Shown one piece after another: positions 1 to 10,506 of a stretch of DNA of 64,000 nucleotides. The translations under genes were made by a program, and so were the position numbers. Every line of letters begins with the position of its first letter. Position 1 is the first letter of the stretch. Under the pieces are notes generated by a model, which saw only the letters and a list, made by a program, of their open reading frames with translations, did not search any database and had not been told where the DNA came from. Origin of the DNA: Martelella mediterranea (GTDB lineage: Bacteria > Pseudomonadota > Alphaproteobacteria > Rhizobiales > Rhizobiaceae); NCBI RefSeq assembly GCF_021021415.1, contig NZ_JAINWJ010000005.1:62001-126000 (forward strand). The letters run 5' to 3'.

Positions 1-227
1 TGGAATATCAGCTCAGCGCCCCGCGCCGCGTTCTCCACGTCCGCGCGGCGCATCGCATCGCCCTTGATCCATTCATAATGCGCCAGACGTCCGTCCAATC
101 TGGACGGGTCGCGATTGAGCGCGCGGATATGGTAGCCGCGATCATTGAGCGCCCGGGCCACAGCGCCGCCAACGCCGCCCGTGGCTCCAAGAACAAGCGC
201 CACGGGTTGTCTGTTCATGTCTGACAT
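1..227 (-). CDS. NAD(P)-binding NmrA/SDR-type protein (partial, 3' end off window)
   Basis: The frame reads leftward from ATG 227 and runs off the window edge, so only about 75 N-terminal residues are visible. It opens with hydrophobic residues followed by GATGGVGG (about residues 14-21), the glycine-rich dinucleotide-binding turn of atypical short-chain dehydrogenases. RALNRDPSRL follows, the second strand that selects the cofactor. This supports an NmrA-like or epimerase-type NAD(P)-dependent protein; substrate and catalytic residues lie outside the window. AAGGAG sits a few bases before the ATG. It is divergent from the LysR gene at 321, so it is a likely target of that regulator (inference from arrangement only). 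Confidence 0.8.
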   Translation of the reverse strand, partial: MSDMNRQPVALVLGATGGVGGAVARALNDRGYHIRALNRDPSRLDGRLAHYEWIKGDAMRRADVENAARGAELIF

Positions 228-320
228 TTCCGTCTCCTTCATTCGAGTGTGACCGCAATATCGGGGTAAATCTCATTAAACGGAATTGTATAAAATCGTT
301 CCATTGGTATACATAATTTT
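228..320. promoter_or_regulatory. divergent promoter/operator region between dehydrogenase and LysR gene
   Basis: This 93-base gap separates two divergent genes and is clearly AT-richer than its surroundings near 275-320. It holds AATTGTATA at about 284 and GGTATACATAATT just before the LysR start, two roughly inverted arms of the T-N11-A style bound by LysR proteins. The arms are imperfect and I cannot assign exact promoter boxes. A role as shared operator is inferred from the classic divergent LysR arrangement. Confidence 0.4.
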
Positions 321-1223
321 ATGGATACGCAGAGTTGGGATTATTACCGCACCTTTCTGGCGGTGCTTGAAAGCGGATCGCTTTCCGGCGCCGCGCGGCG
401 TCTGGGCCTGACCCAGCCGACCGTTGGCCGCCATATCGAGGCGCTGGAGCGCGACGCCGGCCAGCAGCTTTTCACCCGCTCGCAGCGCGGACTGGAGCCG
501 ACCGACACGGCACGCGCCATGAAACCGCTGGCCGAGGCCATGGCAGCCTCGGCCGACGCCATGCGCCGGGCCTCCTCCGAGACCCGCGACGAAGTCTCCG
601 GGAGCGTACGCATCAGCGCTTCCGATGTCATTGCGGTGGAAGTCCTGCCGGATATCCTGGCGCCGGTCATGACCGCTTACCCCAGGCTGGAACTCGAACT
701 TTCGGTTTCCGATGCGGTCGAGGACCTTTTGAACCGGAAGGCGGACATCGCGCTCCGGCTGGTGGAGCCCAGCCAGGCGGCGCTGGTGGTGCGCCATATC
801 GGCAAGATCCCGATCGGGTGTTTCGCCCGGCAGGATATCATCGCCCGCTTCGGCGTGCCGCAGACGATCGGGGATTTGATGGGCCGGCCCACAATCGGCT
901 TCGACCGCGAACTTTCCTATGTGCGCGATGTGCTGGAGGCCTTTCCGGACTTCGCCGTGCCCGGTTTCACCTTCCGCTCCGACAGCAACCTCGCCCAGCT
1001 TGCCGCCATTCGCGCCGGCTGCGGGTTCGGCCTTTGCCAGCGGCCGCTCGGCGAGCGCGATCCCGCGCTGACGGAGGTGCTGCACGGCCAGATCCCGTTC
1101 CACCTCCCGCTCTGGATCGCCATGCACGAGGACCTGCGTCGCTCGCCCCGCTGCCGCGTCGTCTTCGATGCGCTGGTCAAAGGCATGTCCGCCTATATCG
1201 GCAGATCGGTCAAGGGTGCCTAA
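321..1223 (+). CDS. LysR-family transcriptional regulator
   Basis: A 300-residue protein of typical LysR length. Residues 1-65 form the winged helix-turn-helix: YYRTFLAVLESGSLSGAARRLG then LTQPTVGRHIEALE, the usual recognition helix. Residues about 90-290 form the periplasmic-binding-protein-like effector domain. It is divergent from the NmrA-type dehydrogenase across a 93-base gap and so probably controls that gene and itself; the effector is unknown. Its TAA overlaps the stop of the convergent channel gene by a few bases. The call is secure at family level, not at target level. Confidence 0.9.
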   Translation: MDTQSWDYYRTFLAVLESGSLSGAARRLGLTQPTVGRHIEALERDAGQQLFTRSQRGLEPTDTARAMKPLAEAMAASADAMRRASSETRDEVSGSVRISASDVIAVEVLPDILAPVMTAYPRLELELSVSDAVEDLLNRKADIALRLVEPSQAALVVRHIGKIPIGCFARQDIIARFGVPQTIGDLMGRPTIGFDRELSYVRDVLEAFPDFAVPGFTFRSDSNLAQLAAIRAGCGFGLCQRPLGERDPALTEVLHGQIPFHLPLWIAMHEDLRRSPRCRVVFDALVKGMSAYIGRSVKGA

Positions 1224-2353
1224 CGCACGCCCGACGCCAGATAGCGCTCAAGGATGAGATGCCATTGCTGGGACTCGAGCGTCTGCAGGATCGCGACGTT
1301 GATCGCGTCGCGCTCCGGATCGTTCTGGGGAAGGATCAGGGCGTAGTTCTGCTGCATGAACTCCAGATTGCTCAGATAAAGGTCACGGTAGTTGTCGAGC
1401 GACCATTGCAGGATCGCCCGGTCATAGACGAGCGCGTCGATATCGTGGTTTTCAAGCGCATCGAGGCCGTCCGGAACGGTCTCGAAAGTGGTAAAGGAAA
1501 GGTTGAGCAGGCCGAGTTCGGTGGCGGCCGGCGAATCGGCGATGGTGCCGACCGTCAGCCCGGAGAGATCGTGGATGTTATCAACGAAATTGGTGTGCAG
1601 CGACGAAGTCAGCCCGGCAGCCAGCTGCGCGGTGGTGATCGCGGCAAGGATAAGCGCCGTGAACATCCAGGCCATCGCCAGAAGTCTGCCGAAGAAGGTC
1701 ACCGGCGCCTTGTCGCCATAGCCCACCGTGGTCATCGTCACGGTCGCCCACCAGAAGCCGGAAAAGACGCCGCGCGCGGGACGCGGCTCGAACTGTTCGG
1801 GATTGGCCCGCCGCTCCAGGAGCCAGATCAACGCGCCGATGACGAAGACCGGCCCGGTGAGCAGGCCGAGCATATAGAGAAAGGCTGGCGACGTCAGAAG
1901 CTGGAACATCATCGTCGGGCCGATCTTGTCGACCACGCGCAGCGCGACGCCAAGGTCGCCGCTGTAATAGGGAACCGAGAAATCGATCACCGCCTCGTCG
2001 GCCGCATTGATCGGCACTCCGCCCAGCGCCATGTCGAGCTTGCCGCCCGCCACATCCTGCACCATCGTCTCCGGCAGGACTTCCACCAGACGGAACGTCT
2101 TGCCGAGCCGACCGCCCATCGTGTTCAGCATGTCGATGCCGAGCCCGTACCAACTGCCATCCTTGTTCTGCATGACATAGGGCGGCAGGGCATGCACGCC
2201 GACCGTCATCGGCGCGTCGACGGTTGCCTGTGGCGCTGGCGCGCTCTGGGCGACGGCGGGACCGATGGCGGCGAGCAGCAGCAGGCACGCCGCCAGAAAT
2301 CCCGCCGCAACAAGGCGGCGCAGCAAGAGATTGTCGTGGAAGGCGTTGCGCAT
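1220..2353 (-). CDS. GluR0-like ligand-gated potassium channel (substrate-binding domain split by a pore)
   Basis: A 377-residue protein whose architecture is that of prokaryotic ionotropic glutamate receptors. It has a signal peptide (about 1-36, ending AVAQ) and a first half of an SBP_bac_3 ligand-binding domain (about 47-146). A membrane helix at about 157-182 is followed by a P-loop with the potassium filter TVGYGD (about 209-214), an inner helix (about 221-250), and the second half of the binding domain to the C terminus. In this family a periplasmic ligand gates K+ flux. ATG 2353 is preferred over an upstream GTG because GGGAG lies just before it. In the segment ending VIDFSVPYY, the place where amino-acid receptors carry the carboxylate-binding arginine reads as Asp (about 119), so the ligand may not be an amino acid. 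Annotators could mistake it for a transport binding protein. It overlaps the LysR stop. Confidence 0.88.
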   Translation of the reverse strand: MRNAFHDNLLLRRLVAAGFLAACLLLLAAIGPAVAQSAPAPQATVDAPMTVGVHALPPYVMQNKDGSWYGLGIDMLNTMGGRLGKTFRLVEVLPETMVQDVAGGKLDMALGGVPINAADEAVIDFSVPYYSGDLGVALRVVDKIGPTMMFQLLTSPAFLYMLGLLTGPVFVIGALIWLLERRANPEQFEPRPARGVFSGFWWATVTMTTVGYGDKAPVTFFGRLLAMAWMFTALILAAITTAQLAAGLTSSLHTNFVDNIHDLSGLTVGTIADSPAATELGLLNLSFTTFETVPDGLDALENHDIDALVYDRAILQWSLDNYRDLYLSNLEFMQQNYALILPQNDPERDAINVAILQTLESQQWHLILERYLASGVR

Positions 2354-2745
2354 GATCTCCCGCACTCATTCAGACCCCGCGCCGCCTGAAGCAAGTCCGG
2401 CAAACGCGGTGACAGTCTATAGCTGCATCACGCCGCGACCCGCAACGAAAAAGGGCGCGTCTTGCGGCACGCCCACGAGGCTGCTGACGAAGCACCAAGC
2501 TTGGTCCATCATCTGTCATCGACCCTTCGTTCTTGGGTCATGCTCGGGCTTGACCCGAGCATCCAGGCGAATTAGCCCCTTGAATTTGCTACGATTTACA
2601 AAGCCCCTGCCGGGCGGCCTGGATCCTCGGGTCAAGCCCGAGGATGACTCGGAATATGGGGAGACGTTTGGGAACAAACTGAGGGCGCGCCTTGCGGCAC
2701 GCCCCGTTTTCAAATTGCTTCCGTCACGAAACCGGAGCGCGGGCC
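2354..2745. repeat. intergenic region with an inverted pair of CTCGGG palindromes
   Basis: No gene is visible in this gap of about 390 bases. It contains two 23-base hairpins. The first, at 2540-2562, has arms ATGCTCGGG and CCCGAGCAT around CTTGA. The second, at 2623-2645, has arms ATCCTCGGG and CCCGAGGAT around TCAAG. The loops are reverse complements, so the two copies lie in opposite orientation and the whole 2540-2645 unit can fold back on itself. Related copies occur near 14.6, 19.6 and 23.7 kb. The sequence GCGCGTCTTGCGGCACGCCC near 2455 is also echoed near 2690 (GCGCGCCTTGCGGCACGCCC), which suggests a short duplication flanking the unit. Confidence 0.85.
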
Positions 2746-4071
<1,326 letters not shown>

Positions 4072-4240
4072 TCAGGGCGCAACCGCAGATATTCCGACGC
4101 CTCAACGCCTGTGACGGCACAAATCCCCTCCCATGATTCCGCCTCAAAATGGTTCGTGTTGGACCACCTTTCACCCAGAAGACGACGCATTTACATGGCG
4201 TTATGGCCATGCGCTGAAACATTGCCGAAGGAGAAGGCAT

Positions 4241-4627
4241 ATGAGGATGGTCAAACGGATGGCGAGAGGGATCGCCAGGCGCTCGATTCTCATCAAACGC
4301 GGGATTTTTGCTTTTGCGGCGCTGCCGGTCCTGACGGCGTTCGCGCCGGCCGGGGCTTCGGCCGAGCAATCATGGCAGGCCGCCCCTCTTTCGGGAACGA
4401 ATGGCGGGGCGATGCTGTTCGACGGCTACCTGCCCTTTTCCTCGCCGGGCGGCAGCGCGCTGCAGGGCCTTCTGTCCCACACCGCCGCGCGCGACCTGAT
4501 GATCGCGGCGATGTTCGCAATCTGCCTCGCCATGGTCTTCGGTGCGTCCTATCTCTGGCGCGAAAATGTGAGCCACCTGAAGGCCGACGCCGAACGCAGG
4601 CAACGCAACGACCTCGAAGACTTCTGA
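4241..4627 (+). CDS. small exported/membrane protein of unknown function
   Basis: I do not recognise a family. With ATG 4241, preceded by AAGGAG, the product has 128 residues. A basic N terminus (MRMVKRMARGIARRS) leads into a hydrophobic segment (about 17-38) ending AGASA, which fits a signal peptide or a first membrane helix. A second clear membrane helix lies at about 85-107, followed by a charged tail (ENVSHLKADAERRQRNDLEDF, about 108-128). The layout resembles the sensor-input end of some rhizobial histidine kinases, but no kinase part follows before the next gene. It could therefore be a free-standing small membrane protein or the remnant of a longer one. The start and membrane segments are seen directly; the function is not known. 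Confidence 0.6.
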   Translation: MRMVKRMARGIARRSILIKRGIFAFAALPVLTAFAPAGASAEQSWQAAPLSGTNGGAMLFDGYLPFSSPGGSALQGLLSHTAARDLMIAAMFAICLAMVFGASYLWRENVSHLKADAERRQRNDLEDF

Positions 4628-4722
4628 ACAGAAGTGTCGCGGTTCACGGGTTTGTGTAGGCCGCGCCACTTGAGCGGCGGGTAAAGCGCCATAGGTCACC
4701 GGTAAAACGAGAGGAGACTTTG

Positions 4723-5835
4723 ATGAAAGCCACCCCCGTCCTGGCCGGCATGATCGCGGCCCTTGCATTTTCGCCGCTTCCTTCGGTAGCGCAGGAGGCG
4801 ACCCCGCCGCTCGAGGTCGAGCGTATCGCCGATGGGCTTGTCCACCCCTGGGCCGTCGAGGTTCTGCCCGATGGCGCCTATCTGGTCACCGAGCGGCCCG
4901 GCCGCCTCAACATCGTTTCAAAGGACGGCGCGACGCAGGAGGTGAGCGGTGTTCCCGAGGTCTATTCCGCCGGCCAGGGCGGCCTGCTCGATGTCGCGCT
5001 CGATCCCGCCTTCGGCGAAAACGGCCGCATCTATCTGACCGCCTCCGTTTCCGGCGACGGCGGCCAGGGAACGGCGGTCTTCCGCGCAACGCTCGACCGT
5101 CAGCAGGCGCGCCTTGAAAACGTCAGCCAGATTTTCGCGATGAACCGGTTTTCCGGCACCAACCGTCATTTCGGCTCGCGCATTGCGATCGACAGCGCCG
5201 GCAATCTGTTCTTCGGCATCGGCGATCGCGGCGAAAGCGAGCGGGCGCAGGACCCGGGCGATCACGCCGGCTCGATCCTCCACATCACGCCCGATGGCGG
5301 GATCCCGCAAAACAACCCCACGCCTGATGGCTGGGAGCCGGAAATCTGGTCGATCGGCCACCGCAACCCGCAGGGCATCACCATCGATCCGGAGACAGGC
5401 ACGCTCTACACCGTTGAACACGGCGCGCGCGGCGGCGATGAGATCAACATACCGCGCGCCGGCCAGAACTATGGCTGGCCGGAAATCTCCTACGGCGTGC
5501 ATTATTCGGGCGCGAAGATCGGACAGGGCACGAAGGCGCCGGGGCTTGAACAGCCGCTCTACTACTGGGACCCGTCGATCGCGCCAGGCGCGATCGCGGT
5601 CTACCGGGGCGCGATGTTTCCGGAATGGGACGGCGATTTCCTGGTCACCGCGCTGAAGGACCAGTTGCTGGCCCATATCGGCCTTGACGAGAGCGGCATG
5701 CCCGCGACCGAAAACCGGCTGTTTGCCGGCGAATTCGGCCGGCTGCGTGACGTCAAGGTCGCGCCCGACGGCGCGGTTCTGCTGCTGACGGACGAGCCCG
5801 ACGGCGCGCTGTTGCGGGTCTACCGGGCGGAGTGA
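4723..5835 (+). CDS. periplasmic PQQ-dependent sugar (aldose) dehydrogenase, soluble GDH type
   Basis: A 370-residue protein with a signal peptide (about 1-24, ending SVAQ). It shows the six-bladed beta-propeller motifs of the soluble glucose/aldose dehydrogenase family (YliI-like): LVHPWAVEVLPDG, NRHFGSRIAID, GIGDRGESERAQDP, IWSIGHRNPQG and EHGARGGDEIN. Family members oxidise aldose sugars with pyrroloquinoline quinone in the periplasm. No PQQ biosynthesis genes lie in the window. ATG 4723 follows GAGGAG at six bases; a TTG one codon earlier is less likely. Its end nearly touches the convergent DUF1176 gene. Confidence 0.9.
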   Translation: MKATPVLAGMIAALAFSPLPSVAQEATPPLEVERIADGLVHPWAVEVLPDGAYLVTERPGRLNIVSKDGATQEVSGVPEVYSAGQGGLLDVALDPAFGENGRIYLTASVSGDGGQGTAVFRATLDRQQARLENVSQIFAMNRFSGTNRHFGSRIAIDSAGNLFFGIGDRGESERAQDPGDHAGSILHITPDGGIPQNNPTPDGWEPEIWSIGHRNPQGITIDPETGTLYTVEHGARGGDEINIPRAGQNYGWPEISYGVHYSGAKIGQGTKAPGLEQPLYYWDPSIAPGAIAVYRGAMFPEWDGDFLVTALKDQLLAHIGLDESGMPATENRLFAGEFGRLRDVKVAPDGAVLLLTDEPDGALLRVYRAE

Positions 5836-5838
5836 GCG

Positions 5839-6936
5839 TCAGCGCTCCTCCCTCTCGTCCGCCGTCATCTGCGGGCGCCAGATCTCCGGCCAGTTTTCCG
5901 GGCCGATATCGACGCCGTCACACGCCGTCTTGGAGCGCTCCAGCGTGAGCGCCAGCGGGTTGCCGGCGGCCGCCTCGTTGATCGTCCAGTAATGCGCCAG
6001 CCCGCAATCGCCGAGCCCGCGGCCGAGATAGACCGAGGACAACAGCTTTTCCTTCAGATCGAAATTGACGTTGTAGACGGTATCGAGAACGGTGATCCCG
6101 GCATCGCTGACATTGGGAAATTCCGCGCGATGGAACTCGTCATCCTTGCCGACATAGAGCTGGTAGGGCTGGTTATAGGCGCCGGAAGGCCCGCAGGGCA
6201 GAAGCATGATGGTGCTCTTGCCGGTGCTGAAGGCGAAGGCATCCGCCTGATCGATATGGGACTGATCGGTATAGCACGCGCTTTCGGGATCGCTCAGATT
6301 ACGCAGGATCGAGGGCGGGAGCTCATCATAGCTGTCGATCGTCCAGACATCGACGCTTTCTGGCGGCGTCTTCTCCCCGACATCGATTAGGGCATCGGTG
6401 CGGCCGCCGCGGCCCTGCCAATCATCGATGAAACGGGCGGCATCGGAAAGCCCGGTCAGCACGATCCCGGAGGAAAACGATCCGATCCCGCCCTCATAGC
6501 GGATCGTCGCCCTGGCGCCGTCGGCCATCTTGCGGAACAGCGCCACCAGAACCTCGGGCTCGTTGACGCCGAACATGCCAAGCGCATCCTCCCGCACGAG
6601 GTTCGCTATATCGGCGGAAAATCCCGTGACGCCGTCGACCGCGATGGTGATCGCGCCGGAGGCATCGCCCCGCGGCAGGAATCCGGGCGGATAAGGAATG
6701 CTGAGGGTGAGCGGGGCCGATGGCGCGACCGAGCGCTGCCACTGGATCGCGGCAAGCGTGGCGCCGCCGCTCGCGCCGGCGGCCGAGGTCAGGGAAATGT
6801 TGCAGGTATAGGCATTGTTGCAGCTGACCGCCCAACCCTCGATCTGGCGATACTCGAACGCGCGCGCGCCGTCAGACGGGAAAGAGCAAACCAAGACAAC
6901 AGACGCAAGAAAGCGTATGAACATGTCACGACGCAT
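5839..6936 (-). CDS. exported DUF1176-domain protein
   Basis: A protein of about 365 residues with a signal peptide (MRRDMFIRFLASVVLVCS..., cleavage near ARA-F). Conserved cysteine pairs are seen in WAVSCNNAYTCN near the N terminus, in SACYTD and LPCG in the middle, and GRGLGDCG near the C terminus. That pattern is typical of the rhizobial DUF1176 family, secreted proteins of unknown function. The start at 6936 is chosen because a G-rich stretch precedes it and the signal peptide is complete. It converges on the PQQ dehydrogenase with a gap of three bases, so the two messages probably overlap at their ends. Confidence 0.8.
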   Translation of the reverse strand: MRRDMFIRFLASVVLVCSFPSDGARAFEYRQIEGWAVSCNNAYTCNISLTSAAGASGGATLAAIQWQRSVAPSAPLTLSIPYPPGFLPRGDASGAITIAVDGVTGFSADIANLVREDALGMFGVNEPEVLVALFRKMADGARATIRYEGGIGSFSSGIVLTGLSDAARFIDDWQGRGGRTDALIDVGEKTPPESVDVWTIDSYDELPPSILRNLSDPESACYTDQSHIDQADAFAFSTGKSTIMLLPCGPSGAYNQPYQLYVGKDDEFHRAEFPNVSDAGITVLDTVYNVNFDLKEKLLSSVYLGRGLGDCGLAHYWTINEAAAGNPLALTLERSKTACDGVDIGPENWPEIWRPQMTADEREER

Positions 6937-7496
6937 GGCGGACCCCCGATATTTGCCAGTCAAGTATTTGCGCACCGCCCGCGCGCTCGTCATGCTTGGC
7001 CGGTTATTCGCTCCTACACCAGCTTCGTCGGCAAAAGCTAGGCCCGGCCCGGTTAGGCCACAGGCTTTGTAGAACTCCCCTCATCCAAGGGTAGCACAGG
7101 GCGAACGCTTTGACACAGTATAACCCAAACTAGTTCCGTCTAATCATCTGATTAGAGCCGGATAATACACAAATACCCGGCCGAGAACGCAGCCTGCAGG
7201 TCCGATTCCAAAGTTTCGCTTGCCAAAAACCCGCAAACACCGCATTCTGTTCATGTTCGGGCATTTTGCGAGCACGGGAAGACCATATAATCTGATGCGC
7301 GCCGGAAACGCTAATTTTTCGGGCGGACCTTGATTTGGCCTGCTTTCGTTGTCCAGGCAAATCGGAACCCGCGGTAATAAAAGGCACCTTTCCTCCAAAT
7401 TCGAGAAACGCCTGCGCTGCCCCTTAGGGCAAAACGAGCATCGAAATATCTGCCCCTCCATCAGCAAGCGGATGGGCGAGAAAAGGACCTTGAAGC
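6937..7496 (+). promoter_or_regulatory. 560-base intergenic region; probable promoter and long leader of the cold-shock gene
   Basis: No convincing gene is present; the short frames here have no ribosome site or family resemblance. A perfect TATAAT lies at 7286-7291 with a weak -35 (ATTTTG) 17 bases upstream, which would give a leader of about 200 nt before the cold-shock ATG at 7497. Long structured leaders that respond to temperature are characteristic of cspA-type genes, so this is the likely arrangement here. TTGACA at about 7110 has no good partner box. The ribosome site AAAAGGA precedes the gene. Confidence 0.45.
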
Positions 7497-7712
7497 ATGG
7501 CCGAAACTGGCATCGTAAAGTTTTTCAATACCGACAAGGGGTACGGTTTCATCAAGCCGGACAATGGCGGCGCGGACATCTTCGTCCATATCTCCGCCGT
7601 GCAGTCATCCGGGCTGACGGGCCTGACCGAAAATCAGAAGGTCAGCTACGACACCGAGCCGGACCGCCGCGGCAAGGGCCCCAAGGCCGTCAATCTGCAG
7701 GTCACGGAATAG
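7497..7712 (+). CDS. cspA: CspA-family cold-shock protein
   Basis: A 71-residue single cold-shock domain. RNP1 is KGYGFIKP (about 14-21) and RNP2 is DIFVHISAV (about 27-35). It binds single-stranded RNA and DNA and acts as an RNA chaperone in the cytoplasm. The length and motifs match the alphaproteobacterial one-domain type. The AAAAGGA ribosome site and the strong hairpin terminator at 7742-7767 indicate a monocistronic unit with a long leader. Several csp paralogues usually occur per genome, so the exact symbol is only by family. Confidence 0.95.
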   Translation: MAETGIVKFFNTDKGYGFIKPDNGGADIFVHISAVQSSGLTGLTENQKVSYDTEPDRRGKGPKAVNLQVTE

Positions 7713-7741
7713 GTTTCTGTTCCCTGCGCCACAACGCCTTG

Positions 7742-7767
7742 AACCGGCGCGCGGCAGGGCGCCGGTT
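7742..7767 (+). terminator. rho-independent-like terminator after the cold-shock gene
   Basis: Perfect nine-base arms AACCGGCGC and GCGCCGGTT enclose an eight-base loop and are followed by TGTTGGT. It lies 30 bases after the csp stop and before the end of the convergent gene, so it may serve mainly the csp message. Confidence 0.8.
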
Positions 7768-7808
7768 TGTTGGTGGTCTGGCAGCCATCGGTCATTGGTG
7801 GAACCAAA

Positions 7809-8039
7809 TTAAAGATTAAACGTGCGTTGAAGCAGTTTATACAACTGCTCGGCGCCTTCTTTATCGAACTGAATTGTCTGGCTCGTCTTGCCGGGAATTT
7901 CTCGGTCGGGACGACCATAGGTGTCGATCTGCAACAGAGCGCGACCATCTACCTCAAATGAGGAAATAGACGCCTCCACTTCATCGTGAAGTGACAAGCG
8001 TCTAGGTTCTTTCTCTTTAAAGGTCCGAACGAGCGCCAT
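7809..8039 (-). CDS. conserved small protein coupled to rpoD, function unknown
   Basis: A 76-residue protein starting [15 protein letters not shown]. It contains an [14 protein letters not shown] core and a C-terminal helix rich in Q, L and K ([14 protein letters not shown]). I recognise it only as a short conserved protein common in rhizobia, sometimes labelled as methionyl-tRNA formyltransferase-like without clear support. The start codon follows the rpoD stop by a single base (TGA-G-ATG). Its translation is therefore probably coupled to that of rpoD and it shares its message. No membrane segment or known catalytic motif is visible. Confidence 0.75.
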   Translation of the reverse strand: MALVRTFKEKEPRRLSLHDEVEASISSFEVDGRALLQIDTYGRPDREIPGKTSQTIQFDKEGAEQLYKLLQRTFNL

Positions 8040-8040
8040 C

Positions 8041-10092
<2,052 letters not shown>

Positions 10093-10506
10093 AAATATTG
10101 TTTCCCTGACGCTTTGTCGCTGTTGCCAAGCGGCATACCGGCAAATGATTAAGGACCTCTTTTGCGAGGCCTGCCGGATTTAAAAAACCACACATGAACA
10201 GGACAGTCTTCAACGCGGCGGTTTTCATTACCCCCGGTGAATGCTGTCCAGATCATGAAAATGTGCTGCTCACTGCCATCCGAACTGGTGATTCCCAGAT
10301 TTTCGCCATCCGTCAAGCATCATTTCCGTATTTGCGCGATTTCATATCGAAAATCCGCCGATGAGACGCTTCTGACGATGACAGGAACCGATGCAGCTTC
10401 TCTGTCGGCCCTAGACCGCTTAATTTAGAATGCTTCGCCACAAATACAAGTGGCGGGCGAAAGGAATCGGTTCGGACGCATCCCGGAATTGCCGTTTGAA
10501 GGTCCC
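10093..10506. other. dnaG-rpoD intergenic region
   Basis: No gene is visible in these 414 bases. The stretch 10290-10440 is less GC-rich than the flanking genes and on the leftward strand includes TTGACG near 10313, a possible -35 box. I cannot pair it with a convincing -10 box. It most likely carries the rpoD promoter and leader. Confidence 0.4.

Noticed and set aside
818-2389. Long rightward open frame opposite the channel gene
   Set aside because: It lies antisense to the GluR0-like gene and overlaps LysR; its translation is Arg/Gly/His-rich with no family signature. It is a mirror frame of GC-rich coding DNA.
7130-7467. Small leftward frames in the csp upstream region
   Set aside because: No ribosome site, no similarity by eye, Arg/Ser-rich composition; better explained as promoter and leader DNA.
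10237-10428. 63-codon frame between rpoD and dnaG
   Set aside because: No ribosome site and no family features; the region is expected to hold the rpoD promoter.
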